A stretch of DNA of 64,000 bases, taken from positions 248,001-312,000 of the forward strand of contig BMVA01000007.1 of assembly GCA_014650475.1 (NCBI GenBank), in the 5' to 3' direction. Numbering within the stretch: position 1 is the first letter of the stretch; each line of letters begins with the position of its first letter. Source of the DNA: Streptomyces albogriseolus. GTDB taxonomy: Bacteria; Actinomycetota; Actinomycetes; Streptomycetales; Streptomycetaceae. The notes under the pieces are model-generated. The model was not told the origin of the DNA. It worked only from the letters and a program-made list of their open reading frames with translations, and made no database searches. Position numbers and translations under genes: made by a program. This document shows, piece after piece, positions 22,883 through 31,061 of the stretch.

Positions 22883-23602
22883 CCCCCGCCCGAGCCCGAG
22901 CCCGGTCCCGGCCCCTCTCCGTCGGCCGTCGACGCCGGGCTGCTCAGGGACGTCTCCCTGGTCTGTCTCGCCGGAGGCATCGTCGGCGTGTCGTTCGGGG
23001 CGATCGCGGTCGCCGGGGGCCTGCCCGTGTGGGTGCCGGTGGTGATGTCGCTGGTGGTGTACGCGGGCTCCGCCCAGTTCAGCGCGGTCGGCGTGCTCCT
23101 CGCGGGCGGCGGGCCGGTCGCGGCGGCCGCCACGGGGCTGCTGCTCAACACCCGCACGGCCGCGTTCAGCCTGGCGGTCGCCGAGCACATCGGCCGGACC
23201 CGGCTCGCCCGTCTGGCCGGTGCGCATCTGGTGACCGACGAGACCGTGGCCTTCACCCTCTCCCAGCGGGACCCGGCCCGGCGCCGTGCCGCCTTCTGGG
23301 TCTCGGGGATCGGGCTGTTCACCGTGTGGAACGCGGGCGTGGCGGCGGGCGCGCTGGCCGGCGGCGCGCTGGGCGACACCGCCCGCTACGGCCTGGACGC
23401 GGCCTTTCCCGCCGTCCTGGCCGCCCTGGTGCTGCCCGCCCTGCGTGAGGACGCCGGTGTCCGCCGGGCCGCCCTCGCCGGTGCCGTGCCGGCCCTGGCC
23501 CTCACCCCGGTCGTACCGGCAGGGGTGCCGGTGCTGGCCGCGCTGGCGGGTCTGGCGCTGCATGGACGCGCGTCCGCGAGGCGGAAGGAGGGGTGGTCGT
23601 GA
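22862..23602 (+). CDS. azlC: AzlC-family branched-chain amino acid exporter, large subunit
   Basis: This 246-residue inner-membrane protein of the AzlC family works with AzlD to export branched-chain amino acids or analogues. After a proline-rich N-terminus come about seven hydrophobic segments. GGIVGVSFGAIAVAGGLP, VVYAGSAQFSAVGVLL and LLLNTRTAAFSLAVAEHIG are characteristic of the family. The ATG directly follows a weak -10-like region and has no ribosome site, so leaderless translation is likely. It overlaps azlD by a few bases and is divergent from an XRE-cupin regulator. Substrate specificity cannot be read from the sequence. Confidence 0.88.
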   Translation: MRSAQRTPPPEPEPGPGPSPSAVDAGLLRDVSLVCLAGGIVGVSFGAIAVAGGLPVWVPVVMSLVVYAGSAQFSAVGVLLAGGGPVAAAATGLLLNTRTAAFSLAVAEHIGRTRLARLAGAHLVTDETVAFTLSQRDPARRRAAFWVSGIGLFTVWNAGVAAGALAGGALGDTARYGLDAAFPAVLAALVLPALREDAGVRRAALAGAVPALALTPVVPAGVPVLAALAGLALHGRASARRKEGWS

Positions 23603-23913
23603 GCGGGACGGCGGTGATGGTGCTCGCGCTGGCGGTGGGGACGTACGCCTTCCGGCTGGTGGGGCCCGTGCTGCACGGGCGGGTGGAGCTGCCGGACCGG
23701 GTGCGGGTGCTGCTGTCGGCCGGGGCCGTGGTGCTGCTGGTGGCGCTGCTGGCGACGGGGGCGCTGACCGAGGGCGGGGAGTTCGCCGGGTGGGCGCGGC
23801 CCGCCGGGGTCGCCGTGGGCGGGGTGCTGGCGTGGCGCCGGGCGCCGTTCGCCGTGGTGGTGCTCGGCGCGGCGGCGGCGACGGCGGTGCTGCGGGCGGC
23901 CGGGGTGCCGTAG
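23599..23913 (+). CDS. azlD: AzlD-family branched-chain amino acid exporter, small subunit
   Basis: This protein of about 104 residues has four hydrophobic segments, including GTYAFRLVGPVL, VRVLLSAGAVVLLVALLATG and AVVVLGAAAATAVLRAAG, matching AzlD in size and pattern. The GTG at 23599 was chosen because GGAGG lies 7 bases upstream and it overlaps the azlC stop as GTGA; an earlier GTG at 23593 is too close to the ribosome site. It forms the exporter with AzlC in the cytoplasmic membrane. Confidence 0.85.
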   Translation: MSGTAVMVLALAVGTYAFRLVGPVLHGRVELPDRVRVLLSAGAVVLLVALLATGALTEGGEFAGWARPAGVAVGGVLAWRRAPFAVVVLGAAAATAVLRAAGVP

Positions 23914-23963
23914 CCGCCCGAGGTGCTGAGGGACTGTCAGTGGCCGCCGGTAGCGTCCCGCCC

Positions 23964-24647
23964 ATGACCACGAGCCGACCCGCGCCCGCCGACCAGCCGG
24001 AGCACGTCCGCGCCACCCGCGCCTTCTACGACGCGATCGCCGAGGACTACGCCGCGATGTTCCGGGACTCCCTCGCCGCCATGCCACTGGACCGGGCCGT
24101 GATGGCCGGGTTCGCCGAGCTGGTCGGCCGGGGCGCGCCGGTGGCCGACGTGGGCTGCGGTCCTGGCCGGGTGACCGGGTATCTCGCCTCGCTCGGTCTG
24201 GACGTCCACGGCGTGGACCTGTCGGGGTCGATGCTGGCGATCGCCCGCCGGGAGAACCCGGGGCTGCGCTTCGAGCAGGGCTCGATGCTCGCCCTGGACC
24301 TGCCCGGCGGCTCTCTCGGGGGCCTCGTCTCCTGGTACTCGACGATCCACATGCCTCCGGAGGACCTGCCCGCCGTGTACGCCGAGTTCCGGCGGGTGCT
24401 GGCGCCCGGGGGCCATCTGCTGCTGGCCTTCCAGACGGGCGACGAGCCCCGGCGGCACGAGCGCCCCTGGGGCCACCCGGTCACGCTGGACTTCCGGCGG
24501 ATGCGGCCGGAGCGTGTCTCGGAGCTGCTGGAGGCGGCCGGTTTCGCCGTGGTGCAGCGCACGGTCCGGGAGGCCGACACCCGGCAGGGTGAGACCACCC
24601 CGCAGTCCTTCGTCATAGCCCGCGTGCCGGGCGCCGCTGCCGGCTGA
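23964..24647 (+). CDS. Class I SAM-dependent methyltransferase
   Basis: This 227-residue protein has the methyltransferase core: motif I VADVGCGPGRVTGYLA (about residues 53-68), the acidic strand end VHGVDLSGSMLAIAR, and post-motif LVSWYSTIHMPPEDL. It begins ATRAFYDAIAEDYA, typical of the type 11/25 methyltransferase group. The substrate is unknown. The ATG start lacks an obvious ribosome site and lies a few bases after TAGCGT, so leaderless translation is possible. It is a stand-alone gene convergent with the acyl-CoA ligase. Confidence 0.88.
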   Translation: MTTSRPAPADQPEHVRATRAFYDAIAEDYAAMFRDSLAAMPLDRAVMAGFAELVGRGAPVADVGCGPGRVTGYLASLGLDVHGVDLSGSMLAIARRENPGLRFEQGSMLALDLPGGSLGGLVSWYSTIHMPPEDLPAVYAEFRRVLAPGGHLLLAFQTGDEPRRHERPWGHPVTLDFRRMRPERVSELLEAAGFAVVQRTVREADTRQGETTPQSFVIARVPGAAAG

Positions 24648-24654
24648 CGGCCGG

Positions 24655-26577
24655 TCACTTCCTGTACAGCGCCTCCACGTCGTCCGCGAAGTCCCTGAGG
24701 ATCGCCTCGCGGCGCAGCTTCATGGACGGCGTGAGATGGCCGGCCTCCTCGGTGAAGTCCACCGGGAGGACGGCGAAGCGGCGGATGGACTCGGGGCGGG
24801 ACAGCATCTTGTTGGCCTCGTCGACGGCGCGCTGCAGGATCGCCCGCAGTTCCTCGTCGTCGACGAGGAGCTTCGCGGGGACGGGGTGCTTGCCGTTCAT
24901 CCGGCGCCAGTGGGTGATGCCGTCGAGGTCGAGGGTGATCAGGGCGGTCACGTAGGGGCGGTGGTCGCCGAGGACCATCACCTGGGAGATCAGGGGGTGG
25001 GAGCGGAGCCAGTTCTCCAGCGGGGCCGGGGCGACGCTCTTGCCGCCCGCCGTGATGATCAGCTCCTTCTTGCGGCCGGTGATGGTCAGATAGCCCTCGT
25101 CGTCCAGCTCGCCGAGGTCGCCGGTGGCGAGCCAGCCGTCCCGGGTGGCGGGCACGACCCCGCCCGCCTGCGGGTCCCAGTAGCCGCGCAGCACGTGCTC
25201 GCCGGAGACCAGGACCTCGCCGTCCGCCGCGATCCGGATCTTCGTGCCGGGCAGGGGCCAGCCGACGGTGCCCAGGCGGGGCTTCAGCGGGGGTGTGACG
25301 GTCGAGGCGCCGGTGGTCTCGGTGAGGCCGTAGCCCTCGAAGATCTCGATGCCCACCCCGGCGTAGAAGGCGGCGAGGCTGCGGCCCAGCGGGGAGCCGC
25401 CGCAGATGGCGTAGCGGACTCTGCCGCCCATGGCGTTGCGGATTCTTCGGAACACCAGCGGGTCGTAGAAGGCGCGGGCCGTCCTCAGGGAGCGGGAAGG
25501 GCCGTTGCCGGTGCCGGTCTGCCGTGCCTCCAGGGCCTCGCCGTAGCGGCGGGCCACCGTCGCCGCGCGGTCGAAGGTGGACCGGCGGCCGCCCGCCTCG
25601 GCCTTGGCGCGGGCGGTGTTGAACACCTTCTCCAGCATGTACGGGATGGTGAGCAGGCAGGTGGGCCGGAAGCCGGCCAGGTCGGGAAGCAGGTCCTCGG
25701 CGGCCAGGCTGGGCGCGTGCCCGAGCCGCACCCGGGCGCGCACGCAGGCGACGGCGACCATACGGCCGAAGATGTGGGACATGGGAAGGAAGAGCAGGAC
25801 CGACGCCTCGTCGTTCGTGCGGTCCCGGAAGACGGGGTAGAGCAGCTCGATGGCGTTGTCCACCTCGGCGAAGAAGTTGCCGTGGGTGAGGGCGCAGCCC
25901 TTGGGGCGGCCGGTGGTGCCGGAGGTGTACACGAGGGTGGCGAGGGTGTCGGGGCCGAGCATGCCCCGGCGCACCTCGATCTCGTGGTCGGGTATGTGGG
26001 CCCCGGCGTCCGCGAGGGCGTCGACGTGCCCCTTCTCCATGACCCACACGTGCCGCAGGTCGGGCAGGTGCGGCAGTTCCGGGCCGATCGCGGCGGCCTG
26101 GCCGGCGGTCTCGGTGATCAGGGCGACGGCGCCGGAGTCCTGGAGGATCCAGCGGGCCTGGTAGGGGGACGAGGTGGGATAGACGGGGACGGTGACGAGT
26201 CCGGCGGCCCAGGCGGCGAAGTCGAGGAGCGTCCACTCGTAGACGGTGCGGGCCATGATCGCGATGCGGTCGCCCGGCGCCAGGCCCTCGGCGACGAGTC
26301 CCTTCGCGGCGGCGAGGACCTCGGCGGCGAACCGCTCCGCGGTGACGTCGCGCCAGGAACCGTCCCCGGTCTTCCGGCTGAGGACGACGTCGCCGGGTGC
26401 GACGCTCGCGTTCTCGAACGGCAGGTCGGCGAGGGATCCGTGCCGCACCGGCTGTGCGAACGGCGGTACGGACGCCTCCCGGACGGCCCCGTCCAGCCGG
26501 CGGGTGGCCGGCGGGACGAGGACGGGCGCCCCGTGGACGTCGGCGTCGAGAGCGGTGGCGTGGTGCGGGGTGGACAC
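24655..26577 (-). CDS. fadD: Long-chain acyl-CoA synthetase (AMP-forming)
   Basis: This 640-residue enzyme activates fatty acids with ATP and CoA. Motifs seen are the P-loop-like TLVYTSGTTGRPKGCALTH (about 213-231), EGYGLTETTGAS, the DGWLATGDLGELDDEGYLTITGRKKELI region and a C-terminal lysine-containing TPSMKLRRE. Length and order match the bacterial long-chain FadD/FACL group. It starts at a GTG. It lies downstream of and in line with the thiolase gene, next to FabG and MaoC homologues, so a fatty-acid degradation or remodelling role is likely. Chain-length preference is not readable. Confidence 0.92.
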   Translation of the reverse strand: MSTPHHATALDADVHGAPVLVPPATRRLDGAVREASVPPFAQPVRHGSLADLPFENASVAPGDVVLSRKTGDGSWRDVTAERFAAEVLAAAKGLVAEGLAPGDRIAIMARTVYEWTLLDFAAWAAGLVTVPVYPTSSPYQARWILQDSGAVALITETAGQAAAIGPELPHLPDLRHVWVMEKGHVDALADAGAHIPDHEIEVRRGMLGPDTLATLVYTSGTTGRPKGCALTHGNFFAEVDNAIELLYPVFRDRTNDEASVLLFLPMSHIFGRMVAVACVRARVRLGHAPSLAAEDLLPDLAGFRPTCLLTIPYMLEKVFNTARAKAEAGGRRSTFDRAATVARRYGEALEARQTGTGNGPSRSLRTARAFYDPLVFRRIRNAMGGRVRYAICGGSPLGRSLAAFYAGVGIEIFEGYGLTETTGASTVTPPLKPRLGTVGWPLPGTKIRIAADGEVLVSGEHVLRGYWDPQAGGVVPATRDGWLATGDLGELDDEGYLTITGRKKELIITAGGKSVAPAPLENWLRSHPLISQVMVLGDHRPYVTALITLDLDGITHWRRMNGKHPVPAKLLVDDEELRAILQRAVDEANKMLSRPESIRRFAVLPVDFTEEAGHLTPSMKLRREAILRDFADDVEALYRK

Positions 26578-26816
26578 GGGCGGCTCCTGGGGCGTGCAGG
26601 CGAACTGCGGGGTGCCACGACGTACGTGCCTCGCACGCCGAGGCGCTCACCGGCGGCGTCCGCGGCTCGGGACGCCACCGGTCGTGCGGGGATCGTACGG
26701 CTCCGGCGTGAGGGGTTCGTGCCGGTTCGGGGGTGGACCGGGATCAAGCCCGTGCAGTGTCGGGGGTTACGTGAGGGTCACTCAGGTATGCCCCATCCGG
26801 GCCGGAACGGCGCTGC

Positions 26817-28103
26817 TCAGGGCCGCTCCAGGACGGCCGTGACGCCCTGTCCGCCGGCGGCGCAGATCGAGATCAGACCGCGGCCGGGGGCGTCCCGCTC
26901 GGCGAGCAGCTTGGCGAGGGTCGCCACGATGCGGGCGCCGGTGGCGGCGAAGGGGTGGCCGGTGGCGAGCGAGGAGCCGGCCACGTTCAGCCGGGCCCGG
27001 TCGACGGGCGGCAGGCCGCGCCTCTCCCAGGCGGCCAGGGTGGCGAGCACCTGGGAGGCGAAGGCCTCGTGCACCTCGATCAGGTCGAAGTCGTCCAGGC
27101 CGAGCCCGGTCCGCTCCAGCATGCGCGGGACCGCGTGGGCGGGCGCCATCAGCAGGCCGTCCTCGCCGTCGGCGACGTCGCCGTGCACGAAGTCGACCGC
27201 GGCGGTCTCGTACGCGGTGAGGTAGGCCAGCGGTTCCAGGCCGCGCCGCTCGGCCCACTCCTCGCTCGCGAGCAGCACGACGGCGGCGCCGTCGGTGAGG
27301 GGCGTGGAGTTGCCCGCCGTCATGGTGGGTCCGGGCCGGTCGAGGCCGAACACCGGCTTGAGCGTGGCGAGTTTCTCCACCGTCGAGCCGGGGCGCAGGT
27401 TCTGGTCGCGGGCCAGGCCGCGGAAGGGCACCACCAGGTCCTGGAAGAAGCCGCGTTCGTAGGCGGCGGCGAGCCGCTGGTGGCTGGCGGCGGCGAGTTC
27501 GTCCTGGGCCTCGCGGGTGATGCCCCAGGCGCGGGCGGTGACGGCTGCGTGCTCGCCCATGGAAAGACCGGTGCGCGGCTCGGCGTTGCGCGGGATGTCG
27601 GGGACGAGGTGGCCGGGGCGCACCTTGGCGAGTGCCTTGAGGCGGGCGCCGAGGGACGTGGCGCGGCGCGCCTCGAGCAGCACCTTGCGCAGGGCGTCGT
27701 TGACGCCGAGGGGCGCGTCGCTCGCGGTGTCGGAGCCGCCGGCGACCGCGGCCTCGGTCTGCCCGAGGGCGATCTTGTTGGCGGCGGCGACGACCGCCTG
27801 GAGTCCGGTGCCGCAGGCCTGCTGGATGTCGTAGGCGGGGGTGCGGGGGTCGAGGCGGGAGCCGAGGACGGTCTCGCGGGCCAGGTTGAAGTCGCGGCTG
27901 TGCTTGAGGACCGCGCCGGCCACGAACTCGCCCACCGCGTCGGGCTGTTCGAGTCCGTAGCGGTCGACGAGGGCGTCCAGGGCGGCGGTGAGCATCTCCT
28001 GGTTGGAGGCGGTGGCGTAGGGCCCGTCGGAGCGGGCGAACGGGACGCGGCTGCCGCCGATGACCGCGACGCGCCGCACGGCGGCCGGCTTCAGGGTGCT
28101 CAT
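26817..28103 (-). CDS. Acetyl-CoA acetyltransferase (thiolase)
   Basis: This 428-residue thiolase has the acylated cysteine C97 in QQACGTGLQ, the GHPFAATGAR histidine box, and the second cysteine in SICAAGGQG near the C-terminus. It resembles the FadI-type degradative thiolases, with an N-terminal RVAVIGGSRVPFARSDGPY. It is divergent from a large FabG-like reductase; the shared 100-base promoter region carries two palindromes. It probably acts on 3-ketoacyl-CoA in beta-oxidation, with the ligase, reductase and hydratase as partners. Confidence 0.92.
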   Translation of the reverse strand: MSTLKPAAVRRVAVIGGSRVPFARSDGPYATASNQEMLTAALDALVDRYGLEQPDAVGEFVAGAVLKHSRDFNLARETVLGSRLDPRTPAYDIQQACGTGLQAVVAAANKIALGQTEAAVAGGSDTASDAPLGVNDALRKVLLEARRATSLGARLKALAKVRPGHLVPDIPRNAEPRTGLSMGEHAAVTARAWGITREAQDELAAASHQRLAAAYERGFFQDLVVPFRGLARDQNLRPGSTVEKLATLKPVFGLDRPGPTMTAGNSTPLTDGAAVVLLASEEWAERRGLEPLAYLTAYETAAVDFVHGDVADGEDGLLMAPAHAVPRMLERTGLGLDDFDLIEVHEAFASQVLATLAAWERRGLPPVDRARLNVAGSSLATGHPFAATGARIVATLAKLLAERDAPGRGLISICAAGGQGVTAVLERP

Positions 28104-28133
28104 CTCGACCTGCTCCTCAACCGTGACATAGGC

Positions 28134-28162
28134 TTACCTCCGGTAACCTTACTCCAGAGTAA
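28134..28162. promoter_or_regulatory. Two perfect palindromes in the thiolase/fabG divergent promoter
   Basis: TTACC-tcc-GGTAA (28134-28146) and TTACTC-ca-GAGTAA (28149-28162) lie side by side between divergent start codons. Both share TTAC...GTAA ends, the pattern common for TetR-family operators controlling fatty-acid genes. The TetR gene 30340-31038 is the nearest candidate regulator. Confidence 0.6.
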
Positions 28163-28203
28163 GCACCGAGTGAGCCCCTCGCACGCACCCCTGGGAGTCC
28201 CCG

Positions 28204-29511
28204 ATGGCCGACCGCTATCTGAGCTTCACCGGCACCGCGCCGGGCCGCTTCCTCACGCGCCGCCTGGGGCTGCCCCGGCCCGCCCCGCTGCGCCGCTGGT
28301 CGGCGGAGCGCCCGGCGCTGGACGGCGGGCTGCTCCACCTCACCGCGGGCGCCTCCCGCCTCGGCCTCGCCCCCGTCCTCGCCCGCACCGGGCTCCCCGC
28401 CGACGAGACCGCGGGGATGCCCGCCGCGGTCGTCCTGGACGCCACCGGGGTGCGCACCGTCGAGGACCTCGACGAGGTGCACGCCGCCCTGCACCCCGTC
28501 GTCCGGTCCGTCGCCGTGAGCGGCCGGATCGTCGTGCTCGGCGCCCCGCCCGACACCGCCGACCACCACCAGGCCGCCGCCCAGCAGGCGCTGGAGGGCT
28601 TCACCCGCTCCCTCGGCAAGGAGATCGGCGGCGGCAGGACCGTCAACCTGGTCCGCCTCACCGACGCCTCCGCCGCCGAGTCCACCCTGCGCTTCCTGCT
28701 CTCCCCCAAGTCCGCCTACGTCAGCGGCCAGGTGATCGCCGTCGGCGACCAGGAGAGCCCCGCCCCCGAGGACGCCGACCGCCCCCTGACCGGCCGCACC
28801 GCCCTGGTCACCGGGGCCGCGCGCGGCATCGGCGAGGCCGTCGCCCAGGCCCTGGCCCGGGACGGCGCCGAGGTCGTCGTCCTCGACGTGCCGCAGGCCG
28901 AGGACGACGCCCGCCGGGTGGCCGAACGGATCGGCGGCAGCGTGCTGCTGCTCGACATGACCGCCGCCGACGCGGGCGCCCGCATCGCCGAGGCGCTCCC
29001 CGGCGGGCTGGACGTGCTCGTCCACAACGCGGGCGTCACCCGGGACCGCCGTCTGGTCAACATGCCGAAGGACCGCTGGAGTTCGGTGCTGGACGTGAAC
29101 CTCGGCAGCGTGCTGCGCACCACCGACGCACTGCTCGAGGCCGGGGCGCTGCGCCGCGACGGCCGGATCGTCGCCACCGCCTCCATCGCGGGCATCGCGG
29201 GCAACGCCGGCCAGACCAACTACGGCGCGAGCAAGGCCGGCGTCACCGGCTTCGTCCGCGCCCTCGCGCCCCGCGCGCTCGCCGCGCACGGGGTGACGGT
29301 GAACGCGGTCGCGCCCGGCTTCATCGAGACGAAGATGACGGCCGCCGTCCCTCTCCTCATCCGGGAGGCCGGACGCCGGATGAACTCCCTCGCGCAGGGC
29401 GGCCTGCCCGTCGACGTCGCCGAGACCACCGCCTGGCTCGCCCACCCCGGCTCGGGCGCGGTCAACGGCCAGGTCGTGCGCGTCTGCGGCCAGAGCCTGC
29501 TGGGGGCGTGA
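28204..29511 (+). CDS. High-molecular-weight 3-oxoacyl-ACP/CoA reductase, FabG4-type
   Basis: This 435-residue protein has two parts: an N-terminal ~190-residue degenerate Rossmann domain, and a full C-terminal short-chain dehydrogenase. The latter has TGAARGIG at 203-210, NAGVTRD, the catalytic ASIAGIAGNAGQTNYGASKAG block (Ser, Tyr, Lys) and VNAVAPGFIETKM. This two-domain form is the HMwFabG family of actinomycetes, which reduces 3-oxoacyl thioesters with NADH or NADPH. The start ATG is preceded by GGGAG. It is followed at one base by the MaoC hydratase and divergent from the thiolase. Confidence 0.9.
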   Translation: MADRYLSFTGTAPGRFLTRRLGLPRPAPLRRWSAERPALDGGLLHLTAGASRLGLAPVLARTGLPADETAGMPAAVVLDATGVRTVEDLDEVHAALHPVVRSVAVSGRIVVLGAPPDTADHHQAAAQQALEGFTRSLGKEIGGGRTVNLVRLTDASAAESTLRFLLSPKSAYVSGQVIAVGDQESPAPEDADRPLTGRTALVTGAARGIGEAVAQALARDGAEVVVLDVPQAEDDARRVAERIGGSVLLLDMTAADAGARIAEALPGGLDVLVHNAGVTRDRRLVNMPKDRWSSVLDVNLGSVLRTTDALLEAGALRRDGRIVATASIAGIAGNAGQTNYGASKAGVTGFVRALAPRALAAHGVTVNAVAPGFIETKMTAAVPLLIREAGRRMNSLAQGGLPVDVAETTAWLAHPGSGAVNGQVVRVCGQSLLGA

Positions 29512-29512
29512 C

Positions 29513-30370
29513 ATGGCGCCGACCCCGCCGGAGCAGGCCGAGGCCGTCCTCACCCGCTCCCCGTCCCTCGCCCCGCTGCTCGCCCGCGGCGCCCTCCTGT
29601 CGCCCTTCCGCCGCCCGGACCCGGCCGCCGCGCACCCCCGCACCCGGCTGGTGCTCCCGGGCCTGCGCCCCGACCCCGCGCGGCTCGCCGCGTACGCGCG
29701 AGTGTGCGGCTTCCCGGCCGCCGCGGACACCCTGCCGGCGACCTATCCGCACGTGCTGGGCTTCCCGCTGGCGATGCGGCTGATGAGCGCACGGGACTTC
29801 CCGCTGCCGCTGCTCGGGCTCGTGCACACGTCGATCGGGATCACCCGGCACCGCGTGACCCCGTCCGCCGCCTTCTACGACCTCACCGTGTACGTCGACT
29901 CACTGTCCCCGCACCGGCGCGGCACCGAGGCCGCCGTGGTCACGGAGCTGCGCGCCGGCGACGCCGTGGTGTGGGAGTCGCGCAGCACCTACCTGGCCCG
30001 GCACAGGACCACGTCGTCGAAGGAACCGGCGCGGACGGAGGAGCCCGAACTGCCCGCCGTCGAGGAGTGGCGGCTTCCCGGCGACCTGGGCCGCCGCTAC
30101 GGCGCCGCGTCCGGCGACCGCAACCCGATCCACCTGCACCCGCTCACCGCGCGCCTCTTCGGCTTCCCCCGCGCCATCGCGCACGGCATGTGGACCGTCG
30201 CCCGCTGCCTCGCCGCCCACGGCGTCCCGGACGCGGCCGAGGTCCGGGCCGAGTTCCGGGCCCCGGTGCTGCTGCCCGGCACGGTGACGTACGCGGCGGA
30301 CGGCGGGCGGTTCGCCCTGCGCGACGGCCGCGGCCGGGTTCACCTCACCGGCGAGGTGACCTCGCTCTGA
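29513..30370 (+). CDS. MaoC-like (R)-specific enoyl hydratase
   Basis: This 285-residue protein has two hotdog folds. The first (about 35-165) is degenerate; the second has the hydratase motif GRRYGAASGDRNPIHLHP with the catalytic Asp and His, followed by FPRAIAHGMWTVARCL. The arrangement matches actinobacterial HtdX/HtdZ-like MaoC proteins. It is translated right after the FabG gene, so reductase and hydratase probably act in turn on acyl thioesters. Its last 31 bases overlap the convergent TetR gene. Confidence 0.9.
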   Translation: MAPTPPEQAEAVLTRSPSLAPLLARGALLSPFRRPDPAAAHPRTRLVLPGLRPDPARLAAYARVCGFPAAADTLPATYPHVLGFPLAMRLMSARDFPLPLLGLVHTSIGITRHRVTPSAAFYDLTVYVDSLSPHRRGTEAAVVTELRAGDAVVWESRSTYLARHRTTSSKEPARTEEPELPAVEEWRLPGDLGRRYGAASGDRNPIHLHPLTARLFGFPRAIAHGMWTVARCLAAHGVPDAAEVRAEFRAPVLLPGTVTYAADGGRFALRDGRGRVHLTGEVTSL

Positions 30371-31038
30371 GCCCCCGGGGCGTCCACGCCCCCACCGTCG
30401 CCGGGCGGTGTCCAGTGCCGCCCGGCCATCAGGTCGCCGAGCCCCGCCCACGCGAAGTTCATCAGCGTGGTCGCCGCCTGCCGGGCGGTGACGCCGGGGG
30501 TGGCGTTGGCCCAGTCGGCGAGCGACTCGGCGGCCCCGACCAGCGCCTCCGCCAGCCCGGACACCTCCGCCTCCCGCAGGTCGGGGTCCCGGTGGGCCTC
30601 CCGCGCGGCGGCCAGGATCAGCTGCGTCACGAACGCGACGATCTCCGCGCGCATCGCGGCCACCTCGGCGGCGAACACCTCCCCGTGGGTGCGCGCCTGG
30701 AGGTGCAGCACCGCCCAGCCGTCGGGGTGCCGGGCGGTGTGCGTGAAGAACGCGGTCAGGCCCGACCAGAGCTGCCGGTCCGCCGGCAGTTCAGGCCGGG
30801 CCCCCGCGCGCACCGCCTCGGTGAGCGCCCTGGCCTCACGGCGGATGCACGCGGTGAACAGGTCCTCCTTGGAGTTGAGGTACAGGTACACCAACGGCTT
30901 GGACACGCCCGCCAGTTCGGCGATCTCGTCCATCGACGCGGCCATGTACCCCCGGTTCCCGAAGGTCCGTACGGCTGCGTCCAGCATCTGCTGTTCACGG
31001 ACCGCACGCGGCATCCGCTTCGTCTTCACGGCACCCAT
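30340..31038 (-). CDS. TetR-family transcriptional regulator
   Basis: This 232-residue regulator has an N-terminal helix-turn-helix (about 12-60; MLDAAVRTFGNRGYMAASMDEIAELAGVSKPLVYLY, read here as several helices) and a larger ligand domain. The ATG at 31036-31038 was chosen since the HTH follows at the usual distance. It is convergent with the MaoC gene and likely controls the fatty-acid block through the TTAC/GTAA palindromes upstream. The ligand is probably an acyl-CoA by analogy with FadR-type TetR proteins; not shown. Confidence 0.9.
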   Translation of the reverse strand: MGAVKTKRMPRAVREQQMLDAAVRTFGNRGYMAASMDEIAELAGVSKPLVYLYLNSKEDLFTACIRREARALTEAVRAGARPELPADRQLWSGLTAFFTHTARHPDGWAVLHLQARTHGEVFAAEVAAMRAEIVAFVTQLILAAAREAHRDPDLREAEVSGLAEALVGAAESLADWANATPGVTARQAATTLMNFAWAGLGDLMAGRHWTPPGDGGGVDAPGAQSEVTSPVR

Positions 31039-31061
31039 GGGACACAGCGTACGGTCCGCCG

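Noticed and set aside
26955-29783. 942-codon plus-strand frame over the thiolase and FabG genes
   Set aside because: Antisense or out of frame to two well-supported genes; sequence is Gly/Arg low-complexity.
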